Shown here piece by piece: positions 21,327-30,077 of a stretch of 64,000 bases of DNA (position 1 is the stretch's first letter; each line of letters opens with the position of its first letter). Position numbers and translations under genes: made by a program. Source of the stretch: an uncultured Collinsella sp. (GTDB lineage: Bacteria; Actinomycetota; Coriobacteriia; Coriobacteriales; Coriobacteriaceae). The notes below the pieces were generated by a model, which worked only from the letters and a program-made list of their open reading frames with translations, made no database searches and was not told the DNA's origin. Location of the stretch: positions 1-64,000 of the forward strand of contig CABRZC010000001.1 in the NCBI GenBank assembly GCA_902475375.1. Reading direction: 5' to 3'.

Positions 21327-24197
21327 ATGAGTCGCCGTAATACCGAACTGCTCTTACTCATCGCCTCGGCGTTCCCCGTCATCCTGCTGTATGCGATGTA
21401 CGTGCTCACCGCAGGCGCCGCCATCTCGTTTGAGACACTTGCCGTTCCGATCGGTCTCTTTGCCGCCTTCGCCGCGGCGCATATCGCCGTGCGCATTCTG
21501 GCACCCGGCGCCGACCCGGCCATCCTGCCCATCGTCTTTGTTCTTTCGGGCATTGGCATCACGTTTGTGACGCGCTTGGCGCCCACGCTCGCCATCTCGC
21601 AGCTCGTCATCCTGTTTATCTCGGTGGCGTTGATGGTAGGTACGCTTGCGCTGGTCAAAAACCTCGACGTAGTCATGCGCTACAAGTACACCTTTGGCAT
21701 CATCGGCATCATCTTGCTGATGCTGCCCATCTTTATCGGCACCACAATCTCGGGCTCTAAACTGTGGATTCGCATCGCCGGCTTTACCATTCAGCCCGGC
21801 GAGTTCGCCAAGGTCTTTATCGTGCTGTTCCTAGCCGGTTACCTGGCCGAGAACCGCGAACTGCTCTCTATCTCCAACCGCAAGATCTTGGGTCTTAAGA
21901 TTCCGCGTCTGCGCCTGCTGCTGCCGCTGTTCGCAGTCTGGGGCGTATGCCTGCTCGTCGTTGTCTTCGAACGTGACCTGGGCTCGGCCTTGCTGTTCTA
22001 CACCATCTTCTTGCTGATGCTCTACGTTGCCACGGGTCGCTTCTCGTATGTCATCATCGGCCTTGTGCTCTTGGCCGTGGGGGCCGTGGGCGCTTACAAG
22101 TTCCTGTCGCACGTCCAGGTTCGTTTCCAGATCTGGGCCGATCCCTTTAAGGATGCACAGGGCCAGGGCTACCAGATTGTCCAGTCCCTCTTCTCGCTGG
22201 CCGACGGCGGCCTTGTTGGCGTCGGCATTGGCAACGGCATGGCCAACAACATCCCCGTCGTCGAGTCCGACTTTATCTTCTCGGCTATCGGCGAGGAGAT
22301 GGGCCTTTTGGGCGGTGGCGCCGTTCTTATCCTGTTTATGCTCTTTGCCGTACGTGGCCTGACCACGGCAGCCCGTGCCAAGTCCGACCTTGCCGCCTTT
22401 AGCGCCACTGGTCTTACGGCCGCCATCAGCTTCCAGGCGTTCTTGATCGTTGGCGGCGTTACCCGCCTGATTCCGCTGACCGGCGTCACCCTGCCCTTTA
22501 TGAGCCAGGGTGGCTCCTCGCTGCTGGCAAGCTTTATCATCGTCGCGCTTTTGCTGCGCGCCGGTGACGAGGCAACCGGTCGCGAGGCCGAGCTCACCGG
22601 CACCGGCACCATGGCCGCCATCACCGACGACCAGGTCGCCTCGGCGGCCTCCCCGGCTGGCACGCGCTTCGCCACTTCGTCTTCGCACAACCGCGGCAGC
22701 CACTCCGCCGGCTCGCGCATGCGCCGTCGCCTGCTCGACACGCCCGAATCCGGTGTGCTCGGCCGCGTGGCGCTCGCCAATCGACTGACCCGTGCCGTGC
22801 TCGCCTTTACGGCACTATTCGCCATCCTTATCGGCAACCTCACCTATGTCCAGGTCATCAAGGCCAAGGACTATCAGGACATGCCGACCAACAACCACAC
22901 CATCGCCCGCTCCAAGTACATCCAGCGCGGCTCCATCATCACGTCCGACGGCGTGACGCTGGCCGAGTCGCTGCAACAGGAAGACGGCACCTACGCCCGC
23001 TCCTACCCCAACGGAAACATGGCCGCTCACGTGGTGGGCTATGTAAGCCAGCAGTACGGCACCGCTGGTGTCGAGAGCGTCATGAACGAAACGCTCACCG
23101 GCTCCAAGGATTACTCCAGCTGGGACAACGCCCTCGCGTCGCTCGCGGGCCAAAACCAACCGGGCAACACCGCCAAGCTCACCATCGACTCGCGCATCCA
23201 GACGGCTGCCGAGCAGGCACTCAAGGGCTTTAAGGGTGCCGTGGTGGTTATGGATCCGCGCACCGGCGCGGTCCTCGCATGCGCAAGCTCGCCCACCTAT
23301 GACAACACCAACATCGATGCCCTGATGCAGTCGGGCGGTGGCGAGGACGGCTCCATGTACGACCGCGCCATGGACGCTCTCTATACCCCGGGCTCGACCT
23401 TTAAGGTCGTCACACTCTCCGCGGCGCTCGAAACCGGCACCGCCAGCCTTACCAGCACGTACCAGGCGCCCGGCTCCATGGATATCGGCAACGCGCCGGT
23501 CACCAATTACGCCAACGAGAGCTACGGTACCATCAGCCTGCAACAGGCCTTTGCCGTGTCGTCCAACGTCGTCTTTGGCCAGGTGGCCAACGAGATCGGC
23601 GCCAGCTCGCTCGTCCAGTTTGCCAACGCCTTTGGTTACGGCCAAAAGCTCGGTCAGGACCTGACCACCGCGGCCTCCATCATGGCCGACCCCTCGCTCA
23701 TGACCGAGTGGGAGACCGCCTGGGCAGGCGCCGGCCAGCCTGTCGGCATGGACCACACGCCAGGTCCGCAGACCACCGTCATGCAAAACTGCGTGATAGC
23801 GGCGGCCATCGCCAACAGCGGCGTGGTCATGGACCCGTTCTTCGTGGCCCAGGTGCTCGCCCCCGACGGAACCGTGGTCAAGACCACGCAATCCCGCTCG
23901 CTCGGCCAGGCCGTCAGCGCCACCACGGCCGATCAGGTCAAGCAGGCCATGCTCGCGGTTGTCCAGTCCGGCACCGGCACCGATGCCCAGATTCCGGGCG
24001 TCAAGGTCGCCGGCAAGACCGGATCGGCCGAGACCGGCGGTACCAACGTCAACTCGATGTTCGTCGGCTTCGCACCTTACGATTCACCCACGGTCGCCAT
24101 CTCGGTGGCCTTGGAGGATTACGACAAACACGACGTCAAGGCAGCCAAGATCGCCGGCATCGTCCTGACCGCGGCACTTGCCGCCCAAGGAGCGTGA
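21327..24197 (+). CDS. RodA/FtsW-type glycosyltransferase fused to class B penicillin-binding protein
   Basis: One uninterrupted chain of 956 residues holds two enzymes usually made separately. Residues about 1-415 are a ten-helix SEDS (RodA/FtsW) lipid II polymerase, with GDLGSA-like RDLGSALLFY, GIGNGMANNIPVVESDFIFSAIGEE and the final MSQGGSS loop. A linker of about 65 residues with basic and Ser-rich text follows, then a transmembrane anchor (about 484-511) and a PBP2/PbpA-like transpeptidase with S-T-F-K (Ser about 690), SSN (about 745) and KTG (about 896). ATG 21327 is chosen because AAAGGGAG is 8 bases upstream. In most actinobacteria rodA and pbpA are adjacent genes between pstP and pknA/B, exactly this position. 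Confidence 0.95.
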   Translation: MSRRNTELLLLIASAFPVILLYAMYVLTAGAAISFETLAVPIGLFAAFAAAHIAVRILAPGADPAILPIVFVLSGIGITFVTRLAPTLAISQLVILFISVALMVGTLALVKNLDVVMRYKYTFGIIGIILLMLPIFIGTTISGSKLWIRIAGFTIQPGEFAKVFIVLFLAGYLAENRELLSISNRKILGLKIPRLRLLLPLFAVWGVCLLVVVFERDLGSALLFYTIFLLMLYVATGRFSYVIIGLVLLAVGAVGAYKFLSHVQVRFQIWADPFKDAQGQGYQIVQSLFSLADGGLVGVGIGNGMANNIPVVESDFIFSAIGEEMGLLGGGAVLILFMLFAVRGLTTAARAKSDLAAFSATGLTAAISFQAFLIVGGVTRLIPLTGVTLPFMSQGGSSLLASFIIVALLLRAGDEATGREAELTGTGTMAAITDDQVASAASPAGTRFATSSSHNRGSHSAGSRMRRRLLDTPESGVLGRVALANRLTRAVLAFTALFAILIGNLTYVQVIKAKDYQDMPTNNHTIARSKYIQRGSIITSDGVTLAESLQQEDGTYARSYPNGNMAAHVVGYVSQQYGTAGVESVMNETLTGSKDYSSWDNALASLAGQNQPGNTAKLTIDSRIQTAAEQALKGFKGAVVVMDPRTGAVLACASSPTYDNTNIDALMQSGGGEDGSMYDRAMDALYTPGSTFKVVTLSAALETGTASLTSTYQAPGSMDIGNAPVTNYANESYGTISLQQAFAVSSNVVFGQVANEIGASSLVQFANAFGYGQKLGQDLTTAASIMADPSLMTEWETAWAGAGQPVGMDHTPGPQTTVMQNCVIAAAIANSGVVMDPFFVAQVLAPDGTVVKTTQSRSLGQAVSATTADQVKQAMLAVVQSGTGTDAQIPGVKVAGKTGSAETGGTNVNSMFVGFAPYDSPTVAISVALEDYDKHDVKAAKIAGIVLTAALAAQGA

Positions 24198-24329
24198 TGC
24201 CTGTGATCGAAGCGGATACTTGGGGCGCGCCGCGGCCGATGAGCTAGCGGCAAGGCGCCACGCGGTCCCAGCGGCCATAGATTTGGTACTACACACATCG
24301 TTGAGCGAATAAGTTAGTTAGGAGCAGGA

Positions 24330-26279
24330 ATGGAACAGAGGGTCCTCGGGGGAAGATACCTCCTCAAGGATAAGGTGGGAACGGGCGGCATGGCGACCGT
24401 CTTCCGTGCGCAAGATCAGGTCCTCGACCGCACGGTTGCCGTCAAGATCATGCTGCCGCAGTATGCCGGCGACGCCACCTTCGCCGCCCGCTTTAAGCAG
24501 GAGGCCCAGGCAGCAGCAGGTCTCTCCTCCCCCTATATCGTGGGCGTCTACGATTGGGGCAAGGATGGCGATACCTACTACATCGTCATGGAGTACCTGC
24601 GCGGTACCGACCTTAAGAGTGGCATCAAGAGCCACGGCGCCCTCGATCCAAAGAAGGTCGCACAGATCGGCTCGCAGATCAGCTCCGCGCTTTCGGTCGC
24701 CCACAAGCACGAGATCATCCACCGCGACATTAAGCCGCAAAACATCATGGTGCTGCCCGACGGCAACATCAAGGTCATGGACTTTGGCATCGCGCGCGCA
24801 AAGAACAGCCACCTCACGCAGGACAACAATGTACTGGGCACCGCCCACTACGTAAGCCCCGAGCAAACGCGCGGCCAGGACCTCGGTCCCACTTCGGATA
24901 TCTACTCCCTGGGCGTCGTGATGTACGAGTGCGCCACCGGTCGCGTCCCCTTTGACGGTGACGACGCCATTTCGGTTGCGCTCAAGCAGGTAAACGAACT
25001 GCCGGTTCCGCCGAGCCAGATCAACTCCGGCGTCGACGCCGATCTGGAGCGCATCATCCTCAAGTGCATGGAAAAGGACCCGTCGAACCGCTTCCAGACG
25101 GCAGACGAGCTGCGCCAGGTGCTCAACAACTACCTGTCCGGTCGCGCCGTCAACGTCTCCGAGCCCACGCGCATCATCGGTGCCGCGGGCGACCTGGGCG
25201 CCACCAAGACCCGTGAGCTGTCTGACTCCACGCGCGCTATGGTTCGCCCCGTATCGGGCGTAAGCGGACAGACCAACCCCCGCAGCGCCGTCTCGGGTTC
25301 CACCGGTTCCTACGAGGTCGATCAGCCCAAGTCCAACAAGAACAAGATTATCGCCGCCGTAGTCGCCGCAATCGCCGTGGTTGGCGTTGTGGTGGCCTTC
25401 GCCACCGGGCTCTTTGGGGGCGAGCAGGTTACGGTGCCCGATGTGCTTAACAAGGACCAGCAGACCGCTATCGAGCTGATCAAGGAGGCCGGCCTTGAGG
25501 TCGGAACTGTCGACCAGAGCTATAACGACGATGTCGACGAGGGCAAGGTTGCCGAGCAGACCCCCAACGGCAACACTAAGAAGCCCAAGGGCTCCAAGGT
25601 TAACCTGGTGATCTCCAAGGGCCCCAAGCCCTCCGAGAAAGTTGAGGTTCCGCAGCTCGTCGGCCTAACCAAGGACCAGGCCGAGGCCGCGCTGGCAAGC
25701 GTGGGCCTGAAGGGCAACGCAACCGAGGAGGCCAACGAGGCCGACGAAGGCCAGGTCTTTGAGCAGGGCACTGATGCCGGCAAGGAAGTCGAGAAGGGCA
25801 CGACCATCTCGTATAAGGTCTCCAGCGGTCCTGACACCACTTCCGTCCCCGATCTGACCGACATGACCGAGGCCCAGGCACGCAACGCTCTCGACATGGC
25901 CGGTTTTGGCGTCAACGTGAGCTACCAGGAGAACGATTCCGTCACCGAGGGCACCGTCATTAGCTGGAACCCCAGCGGCAAGCAGAAGCCCGGCGCCACG
26001 ATCACCGTCGTCATCGCCAAGAAGTCCGGCAAGGCCAGCGTTCCGGGCAACCTGTACGGCAAGAGCATCTCCGCCGCCGTCACCGCGCTCAACAACGCCG
26101 GATTCTACAACATCGCATTCTGCGATCAGAACGGCAACCCCGTGAGTGGCAACGAAAACGCCACCGTGACGGGCGTCTCCCCCACTGGCAAGCAGTCCAC
26201 CGACAGCACGATCACGCTGACGGTTTCGGTTTCTGGCTCTGGTACTGATTCAGGCGACGATTCCGGTACAAGCAACTAG
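24330..26279 (+). CDS. pknB: PASTA-domain Ser/Thr kinase PknB
   Basis: The 649-residue kinase has a canonical catalytic domain (GTGGMATVF, VAVKIM, HRDIKPQNI at about residue 130, DFGIAR, SPEQ), a juxtamembrane linker, one transmembrane helix (about 339-362) and four extracellular PASTA repeats beginning near VPDVL, VPQLV, VPDLT and VPGNL. PASTA repeats bind muropeptides or lipid II, linking wall status to phosphorylation of cytoplasmic partners. All catalytic residues are present, unlike the operon's first kinase. ATG 24330 follows AGGAGCAG. A 132-base gap separates it from the RodA-PBP gene, so an internal promoter is possible. Confidence 0.97.
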   Translation: MEQRVLGGRYLLKDKVGTGGMATVFRAQDQVLDRTVAVKIMLPQYAGDATFAARFKQEAQAAAGLSSPYIVGVYDWGKDGDTYYIVMEYLRGTDLKSGIKSHGALDPKKVAQIGSQISSALSVAHKHEIIHRDIKPQNIMVLPDGNIKVMDFGIARAKNSHLTQDNNVLGTAHYVSPEQTRGQDLGPTSDIYSLGVVMYECATGRVPFDGDDAISVALKQVNELPVPPSQINSGVDADLERIILKCMEKDPSNRFQTADELRQVLNNYLSGRAVNVSEPTRIIGAAGDLGATKTRELSDSTRAMVRPVSGVSGQTNPRSAVSGSTGSYEVDQPKSNKNKIIAAVVAAIAVVGVVVAFATGLFGGEQVTVPDVLNKDQQTAIELIKEAGLEVGTVDQSYNDDVDEGKVAEQTPNGNTKKPKGSKVNLVISKGPKPSEKVEVPQLVGLTKDQAEAALASVGLKGNATEEANEADEGQVFEQGTDAGKEVEKGTTISYKVSSGPDTTSVPDLTDMTEAQARNALDMAGFGVNVSYQENDSVTEGTVISWNPSGKQKPGATITVVIAKKSGKASVPGNLYGKSISAAVTALNNAGFYNIAFCDQNGNPVSGNENATVTGVSPTGKQSTDSTITLTVSVSGSGTDSGDDSGTSN

Positions 26280-26332
26280 CCGGCTGCTTATTATCTGCGC
26301 AGCGAACGCCGCAAACATATTCGCTCAGAAGT

Positions 26333-26370
26333 GCCCGCTTGCTCCCCCGGCAAGCGGGCGCTTTGCTTTT
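26333..26370 (+). terminator. Rho-independent terminator of the pknB operon
   Basis: GCCCGCTTGC (26333-26342) and GCAAGCGGGC (26350-26359) form a perfect 10-bp stem with a 7-base loop, followed by GCTTTGCTTTT, 53 bases after the pknB stop. Confidence 0.88.
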
Positions 26371-26414
26371 GATGCGACCCGTTAGCATGGAACGGCGCAG
26401 CTCTAACACCAAAA

Positions 26415-26443
26415 GAGCCCGGCACCGTAGCGGTACCGGGCTC
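26415..26443 (-). terminator. Second downstream terminator of the tRNA-Arg transcript
   Basis: GAGCCCGG and CCGGGCTC with inner ACCG/CGGT form a near-perfect stem of 12-13 bp (26415-26443). On the - strand it is followed by TTTT. It lies directly after the partial tRNA copy, in the same relative position as the first terminator lies after the intact tRNA. Confidence 0.7.
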
Positions 26444-26450
26444 GATATTC

Positions 26451-26529
26451 CTCTGGTGCCCCCGGGCGGATTCGAAAACTCCCCCCGCGGGGAAATTGGC
26501 GACGCGGGTGTCGACGGTCCGAATCCGCC
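26451..26529. repeat. Partial and inverted copies of the tRNA-Arg 3' half
   Basis: Positions 26451-26476 repeat exactly the 26 bases at 26581-26606, that is the tRNA 3' end from the T loop through CCA plus three flanking bases, in the same orientation. Positions 26504-26529 match the T arm and variable region (26595-26620) in opposite orientation at 25 of 26 bases. No intact second tRNA can be folded from these. They could be remains of a tandem tRNA gene or of integration at the tRNA 3' end. Confidence 0.75.
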
Positions 26530-26550
26530 GGCGGTCCCCACAAACCAGAA

Positions 26551-26574
26551 ACGGCGCCGCTATCGCGACGCCGT
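26551..26574 (-). terminator. Terminator directly after tRNA-Arg
   Basis: ACGGCG (26551-26556) and CGCCGT (26569-26574) plus inner pairs form a hairpin that on the - strand is followed by TTTCTGGTTT. It begins ten bases beyond the tRNA CCA end. Confidence 0.65.
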
Positions 26575-26583
26575 CATATTCTC

Positions 26584-26659
26584 TGGTGCCCCCGGGCGGA
26601 TTCGAACCGTCGACACCCGCTTTAGGAGAGCGGTGCTCTATCCCCTGAGCTACGGAGGC
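26584..26659 (-). tRNA. tRNA-Arg, anticodon CCU
   Basis: The - strand sequence folds as a 76-base tRNA with encoded CCA. The acceptor stem pairs GCCTCCG with CGGGGGC. The anticodon arm ACCGC-TCTCCTAA-AGCGG places CCU at positions 34-36, reading AGG. The T loop is TTCGAAT. The identity is clear from the anticodon, and all arms are complete. Two nearby fragments duplicate its 3' half. Confidence 0.95.
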
Positions 26660-26719
26660 ATGTTGTACTAGTGTAGCAGATTTACTGCATCGCCATACGT
26701 CGCATGACTAGACTTCGAA

Positions 26720-26784
26720 GTTGCGGTGGAATAGTTCCTGTCTGAAGCATCTAAAGCCGTATTTAGAAACTATTTCACCGCAAC
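26720..26784. repeat. 65-bp palindromic element, subtype B, copy 1
   Basis: Arms GTTGCGGTGGAATAGTT and AACTATTTCACCGCAAC surround a diverged centre. It begins ten bases beyond the stop of the leftward DUF956 gene, which ends the mannose PTS operon. Length is exactly 65 bp, as in the four other copies. Confidence 0.9.
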
Positions 26785-26794
26785 TTATGAGGAG

Positions 26795-27193
26795 CTAGTT
26801 GCCTTTGTGGAAGAGGCCTTTGATGACGGAGGGGATGCTCTTGGCGCCCTTGGCGGTCACATCGATAAAGTCGGGCGAACGCACGAGCTTATCCTCGTCG
26901 ACGTACTTGCGGACCGCGCGAAGCGTCTCTTTGTCGTCGCGCGTCGAAAACGTAAAGTGACCGTTGTCCTTGGTGAAGATGGCAAAACGCGTAATCTTCT
27001 TGGTGCCGCGCAAAACCTCGGCGGCAATATAGTCGACCTCGTCCCACGGGATTTGAATATAATCCTCGGGATTGCGCTCGTTATAGTACTCGAACGCCTT
27101 ATTGCCCACCATCACGTTACCGTGGCTGGTAAGCCCCATCAGGCAGGTTGCCGGCGTTGCCAGATCGACCGTGCTGTTCTGAGATTGCGCCAT
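26795..27193 (-). CDS. DUF956 (ManO-type) protein linked to mannose PTS
   Basis: The 132-residue protein matches the DUF956 family in length and motifs (CLMGLTSHGNVMVGNKAFEYYN, IQIPWDEVDYIAAEVL, FAIFTKDNGHFTFSTRD). Family members are encoded almost always after man PTS genes, and ManO in Lactobacillus is implicated in regulating mannose PTS expression. ATG 27193 (MAQSQN) is taken over an alternative 18 bases upstream, in line with GGAGGGCGAG before it. A hairpin between manZ and this gene may make it separately or weakly expressed. Confidence 0.88.
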   Translation of the reverse strand: MAQSQNSTVDLATPATCLMGLTSHGNVMVGNKAFEYYNERNPEDYIQIPWDEVDYIAAEVLRGTKKITRFAIFTKDNGHFTFSTRDDKETLRAVRKYVDEDKLVRSPDFIDVTAKGAKSIPSVIKGLFHKGN

Positions 27194-27221
27194 ACGCGCC
27201 TCGCCCTCCAATTAAAACAAT

Positions 27222-27257
27222 CGGACCGCATCCAGTGTACCCACCGGGTGCGGTCCG
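27222..27257 (-). terminator. Attenuator-like hairpin between manZ and DUF956 gene
   Basis: CGGACCGCA (27222-27230) and TGCGGTCCG (27249-27257) form a 9-bp stem; on the - strand it is followed by ATTGTTTTAA. It sits inside the presumed man operon and would reduce read-through into the DUF956 gene. Confidence 0.65.
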
Positions 27258-27313
27258 TTTCAATGGCTCAAAAGCCCTTACCTAGCAATTCTCGGTCTTA
27301 AGCCGAAGCGTGC

Positions 27314-28234
27314 TTACATGAAGCCGCAGAAGCGACCGATGATGCCGACGGCGAAGAGAGCCAGGATGATGACGATCGGGCTGACCTTCTTCTTGAGGAG
27401 CTTGCAGACCAGCAGGGTCAGGCACACGGCGGCAAGGCCGGGGATGAGCTGATCGAGGTTGGCCTGAAGCGTGGTGACCTTCATCTGATCAAGGGCGGTA
27501 GCACCGACGGAGTTGTACATCGTCAGCGCTTCCTTGATACCCTCGGAACCGGAGGGCAGGCTAGCCCAGTCGATAAAGGCGCCAGCAGACTGCTTGACCG
27601 TGGAGACGATCGGGGTGAAGGAAATGGACACCCAGCGCTCGACCAGGGCACCGATGATGAACATACCCAGGATGGAAGCGCCCTCGGTGACCTTGCCCAT
27701 CAGACCGCCGGAGAGGTCCTTGGCGATGGAGGAGCCGACCTTGTAGCCAAACTCCTGCGTGTACCACAGGAAAGCGTAACGGATGATGTTCCACGCGAAG
27801 AAGAACAGCAGCGGACCGACGATGCTGCCGGACATGGCCAGGGAAGCGCCCAGAGCGCCCAGAATCGGGCGAAGGGTGAACCAGAAGACGGGGTCACCGA
27901 CGCCGGCGAGCGGGCCCATCATACCGACCTTGACGCCCTGGATGGCGACGTCATCGATCGGAGCACCGTTGGCGCGCTCCTCCTCGAGGGCGAGGGTAAC
28001 GCCAATGACGGGGGCGGAAACATAGGGGTGGGTGTTATAGAACTCCAGGTGGCGCTTAAGAGCGGCAATCTGGTCATCCTTGCTGGTGTAGAGCTTCTTG
28101 ATCGCAGGGATCATTGCGAAGCACCAGCCGCCGTTCTGCATACGCTCGTAGTTCCACGAGCCCTGAAGGAACTGATGACGGAAGCAAACCTTCTTACGGT
28201 CAGCCTTGGTGAGCTGAATCTTGTTCTCTGCCAT
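27314..28234 (-). CDS. manZ: PTS mannose/fructose/sorbose family IID component
   Basis: This is the IID membrane component of a mannose-type phosphotransferase system. The 306-residue length and motifs (FRHQFLQGSWNYERMQNGGWCFAMIPAIKKLY, GPLAGVGDPVFWFTLRPILGALG in split form) fit the family, with several hydrophobic segments in the C-terminal half. ATG 28234 (MAENKIQ) follows GGAGGGGAGTG, 16 bases after the manY stop. Sugar specificity cannot be read from the sequence; mannose-family systems also carry glucose, fructose, GlcNAc or sorbose. Confidence 0.95.
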   Translation of the reverse strand: MAENKIQLTKADRKKVCFRHQFLQGSWNYERMQNGGWCFAMIPAIKKLYTSKDDQIAALKRHLEFYNTHPYVSAPVIGVTLALEEERANGAPIDDVAIQGVKVGMMGPLAGVGDPVFWFTLRPILGALGASLAMSGSIVGPLLFFFAWNIIRYAFLWYTQEFGYKVGSSIAKDLSGGLMGKVTEGASILGMFIIGALVERWVSISFTPIVSTVKQSAGAFIDWASLPSGSEGIKEALTMYNSVGATALDQMKVTTLQANLDQLIPGLAAVCLTLLVCKLLKKKVSPIVIILALFAVGIIGRFCGFM

Positions 28235-28250
28235 ATGTATCACTCCCCTC

Positions 28251-29069
28251 CTACTCGTAATCGTTCAGAATGTCGCCGAGCGGGTCGCCGGAGCCACCGC
28301 CCGTGCCGCCACCCTGCTTGGCCAGATCCTTAAGGCCAAGGTAGATGAGGGCAAGGGAGATGCCGATGAGGCCAAGGGCGATCAGCGTGAGCTGAGGGAT
28401 GGCAGCAAGGACAAAGCCGAGGATGAAGAACGGCCAGGTCTCCTTGGTGGCCATCATGTTGATGACCATGGCGTAACCGACGGAAGCGACCATGCCGCCG
28501 CCGACGGCCATGCCGCCGGACAGCCAGTCGGGCATAGCGTTAAGCGCGTTGGTAACAGCCTCGGCCGGGATAACGCACAGAAGTACTGCCGGGATGGCGA
28601 TACGAAGGCCCTGCATGAGGATGGCAGCGTACTGCCAGCGCTCGATGCCGGAGAAGTCGCCCTTCTCGGCGCAACCGTCCATGGCGTGAGCGATAGCGGT
28701 AGCAATGGTACGGCAGATCATGGTCAGGAACAGACCAGCGACCGACAGCGGGACGGCGACGGCGATGGCCGCGGTAACGGCCTTGGCCGAATCAGTGGCG
28801 CCGCCGTTGAGGGCGAGCACCATGATGATCGAAGAAGCGACCGAGGCCAGAGCGGCGTCAGGCGCGACGGCGGCGCCGACGTTAGCCCAGCCAAGGGCCA
28901 TCATCTGGAGCGAACCGCCCAGGAGGATGCCCTCCTGAAGGTGACCGGTTACGAGACCGATAAGCGTGCATGCCACGAGCGGCTGATGGAACTGGAACTC
29001 ATCCAGAATGCCTTCCATACCGGCAAGCAACGCGACAATCGCAACAAGCAGAATAGTGATTGCAGACAT
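28251..29069 (-). CDS. manY: PTS mannose/fructose/sorbose family IIC component
   Basis: This 272-residue integral membrane protein forms the sugar channel together with IID. It has six or more hydrophobic segments and the family motifs LVTGHLQEGILLGGSLQMMALGW and AVAVPLSVAGLFLTM. The tail is Gly-rich. It lies 18 bases after manX and 16 before manZ, giving the usual IIAB-IIC-IID order. Confidence 0.95.
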   Translation of the reverse strand: MSAITILLVAIVALLAGMEGILDEFQFHQPLVACTLIGLVTGHLQEGILLGGSLQMMALGWANVGAAVAPDAALASVASSIIMVLALNGGATDSAKAVTAAIAVAVPLSVAGLFLTMICRTIATAIAHAMDGCAEKGDFSGIERWQYAAILMQGLRIAIPAVLLCVIPAEAVTNALNAMPDWLSGGMAVGGGMVASVGYAMVINMMATKETWPFFILGFVLAAIPQLTLIALGLIGISLALIYLGLKDLAKQGGGTGGGSGDPLGDILNDYE

Positions 29070-29087
29070 GTATCGGACCCTCCTTTA

Positions 29088-30077
29088 CTATGCTTGAGCG
29101 GCCAGTTCGGCCTTAGCTTTCTTCAACATGGCGTCGAGATCCTCGGAGGCATCCGAAGGAACCTTGCGGACCTCGAACTTGACGCCCTTGGCCTTGAGGG
29201 CCTCGAGGGTCTTAACGTCGTCATCGCCCATAGCGACGGCGTTGGTGACGACGACCTTGCCCTTGGAGTGAGCCATGGAACCGATGTTGACTTCCTTGAT
29301 GTCGACGCCGGCCTCGATGGCCTTGAGCAGATCCTGCGGGTTCTCGAAGAGCAGCATGGCCTTGGTGTCACCAAAACGCGTGTCCTTGACGACCTCGGCC
29401 ATCTTCTTGATAGGCACGACGTTGGCATGGACTCCCGGAGGGGCAGCCTGCTCGATCATGGTCTTGCGGAGCTCGTCGTGAGCAACGCCGTCGGAAACCA
29501 CGATGATGCGGTTGGGGTTGATCTGCTTGGTCCACGTGGTAGCCACCTGACCATGCAGCAGACGGGTGTCGATACGGACGTGGGCAATCTTGATATGCCC
29601 GTCGCCGATAACCGTTCCCGGAGGGATGGCGCCTGCAGGAGCAGCGGCGGCCGCAGCCGGCTTCTTCTCCTCGGGCTCCAGAGACTCGGGCTTGACGCGC
29701 ACGCCAGCCTTAGCCTCAGTCACGAGATGTTTTGCGATCGCATGTGCAGTGTTCTTTGCGTCAAAGCGCTGCGAATATGCCTCGATGAGCATAGGCAGGT
29801 TGACACCGGTGACGATAGCCCAGGAATCGTGGCCCTCGATGAGCCCGCTGATCTGGTTGAACGGCGTGCCGCCCCACAGATCAACGAGGAAGAGTACCTG
29901 CTCCTGGTCCTCGAAGGAAGCGATTGCTTCCTCGACCTTAGCACGGAAGTCGTCGGGGCCCATGCTCGGCTCGAGCGAGACCACGGCCACAGACGGCTGA
30001 TCGCCAAAGACCATCGAGCCCGTCTGCTTGATTCCAGCTGCCAAGTCCCCGTGGCTAGCAAGAACAATACTTACCAT
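29088..30077 (-). CDS. manX: PTS mannose family IIAB fusion protein
   Basis: This cytoplasmic phosphate carrier has an N-terminal IIA domain (VSIVLASHGDLAAGI, His about residue 9 as phosphorylation site), an Ala/Pro-rich linker (about 135-160) and a C-terminal IIB domain (VRIDTRLLHGQVATTW, with the second phospho-His). The 329-residue length is normal for a IIAB fusion. ATG 30077 is preferred because AGGAGG is 7 bases upstream; a GTG one codon earlier is too close. It is the first gene of the man operon; TATAAT at 30149-30154 on the - strand is a candidate -10 without a clear -35. Confidence 0.95.
   Translation of the reverse strand: MVSIVLASHGDLAAGIKQTGSMVFGDQPSVAVVSLEPSMGPDDFRAKVEEAIASFEDQEQVLFLVDLWGGTPFNQISGLIEGHDSWAIVTGVNLPMLIEAYSQRFDAKNTAHAIAKHLVTEAKAGVRVKPESLEPEEKKPAAAAAAPAGAIPPGTVIGDGHIKIAHVRIDTRLLHGQVATTWTKQINPNRIIVVSDGVAHDELRKTMIEQAAPPGVHANVVPIKKMAEVVKDTRFGDTKAMLLFENPQDLLKAIEAGVDIKEVNIGSMAHSKGKVVVTNAVAMGDDDVKTLEALKAKGVKFEVRKVPSDASEDLDAMLKKAKAELAAQA

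Noticed and set aside
26451..26529. A second intact tRNA gene
   Set aside because: Only the T-loop-to-CCA portion is present; no acceptor 5' strand, D arm or anticodon arm can be folded.
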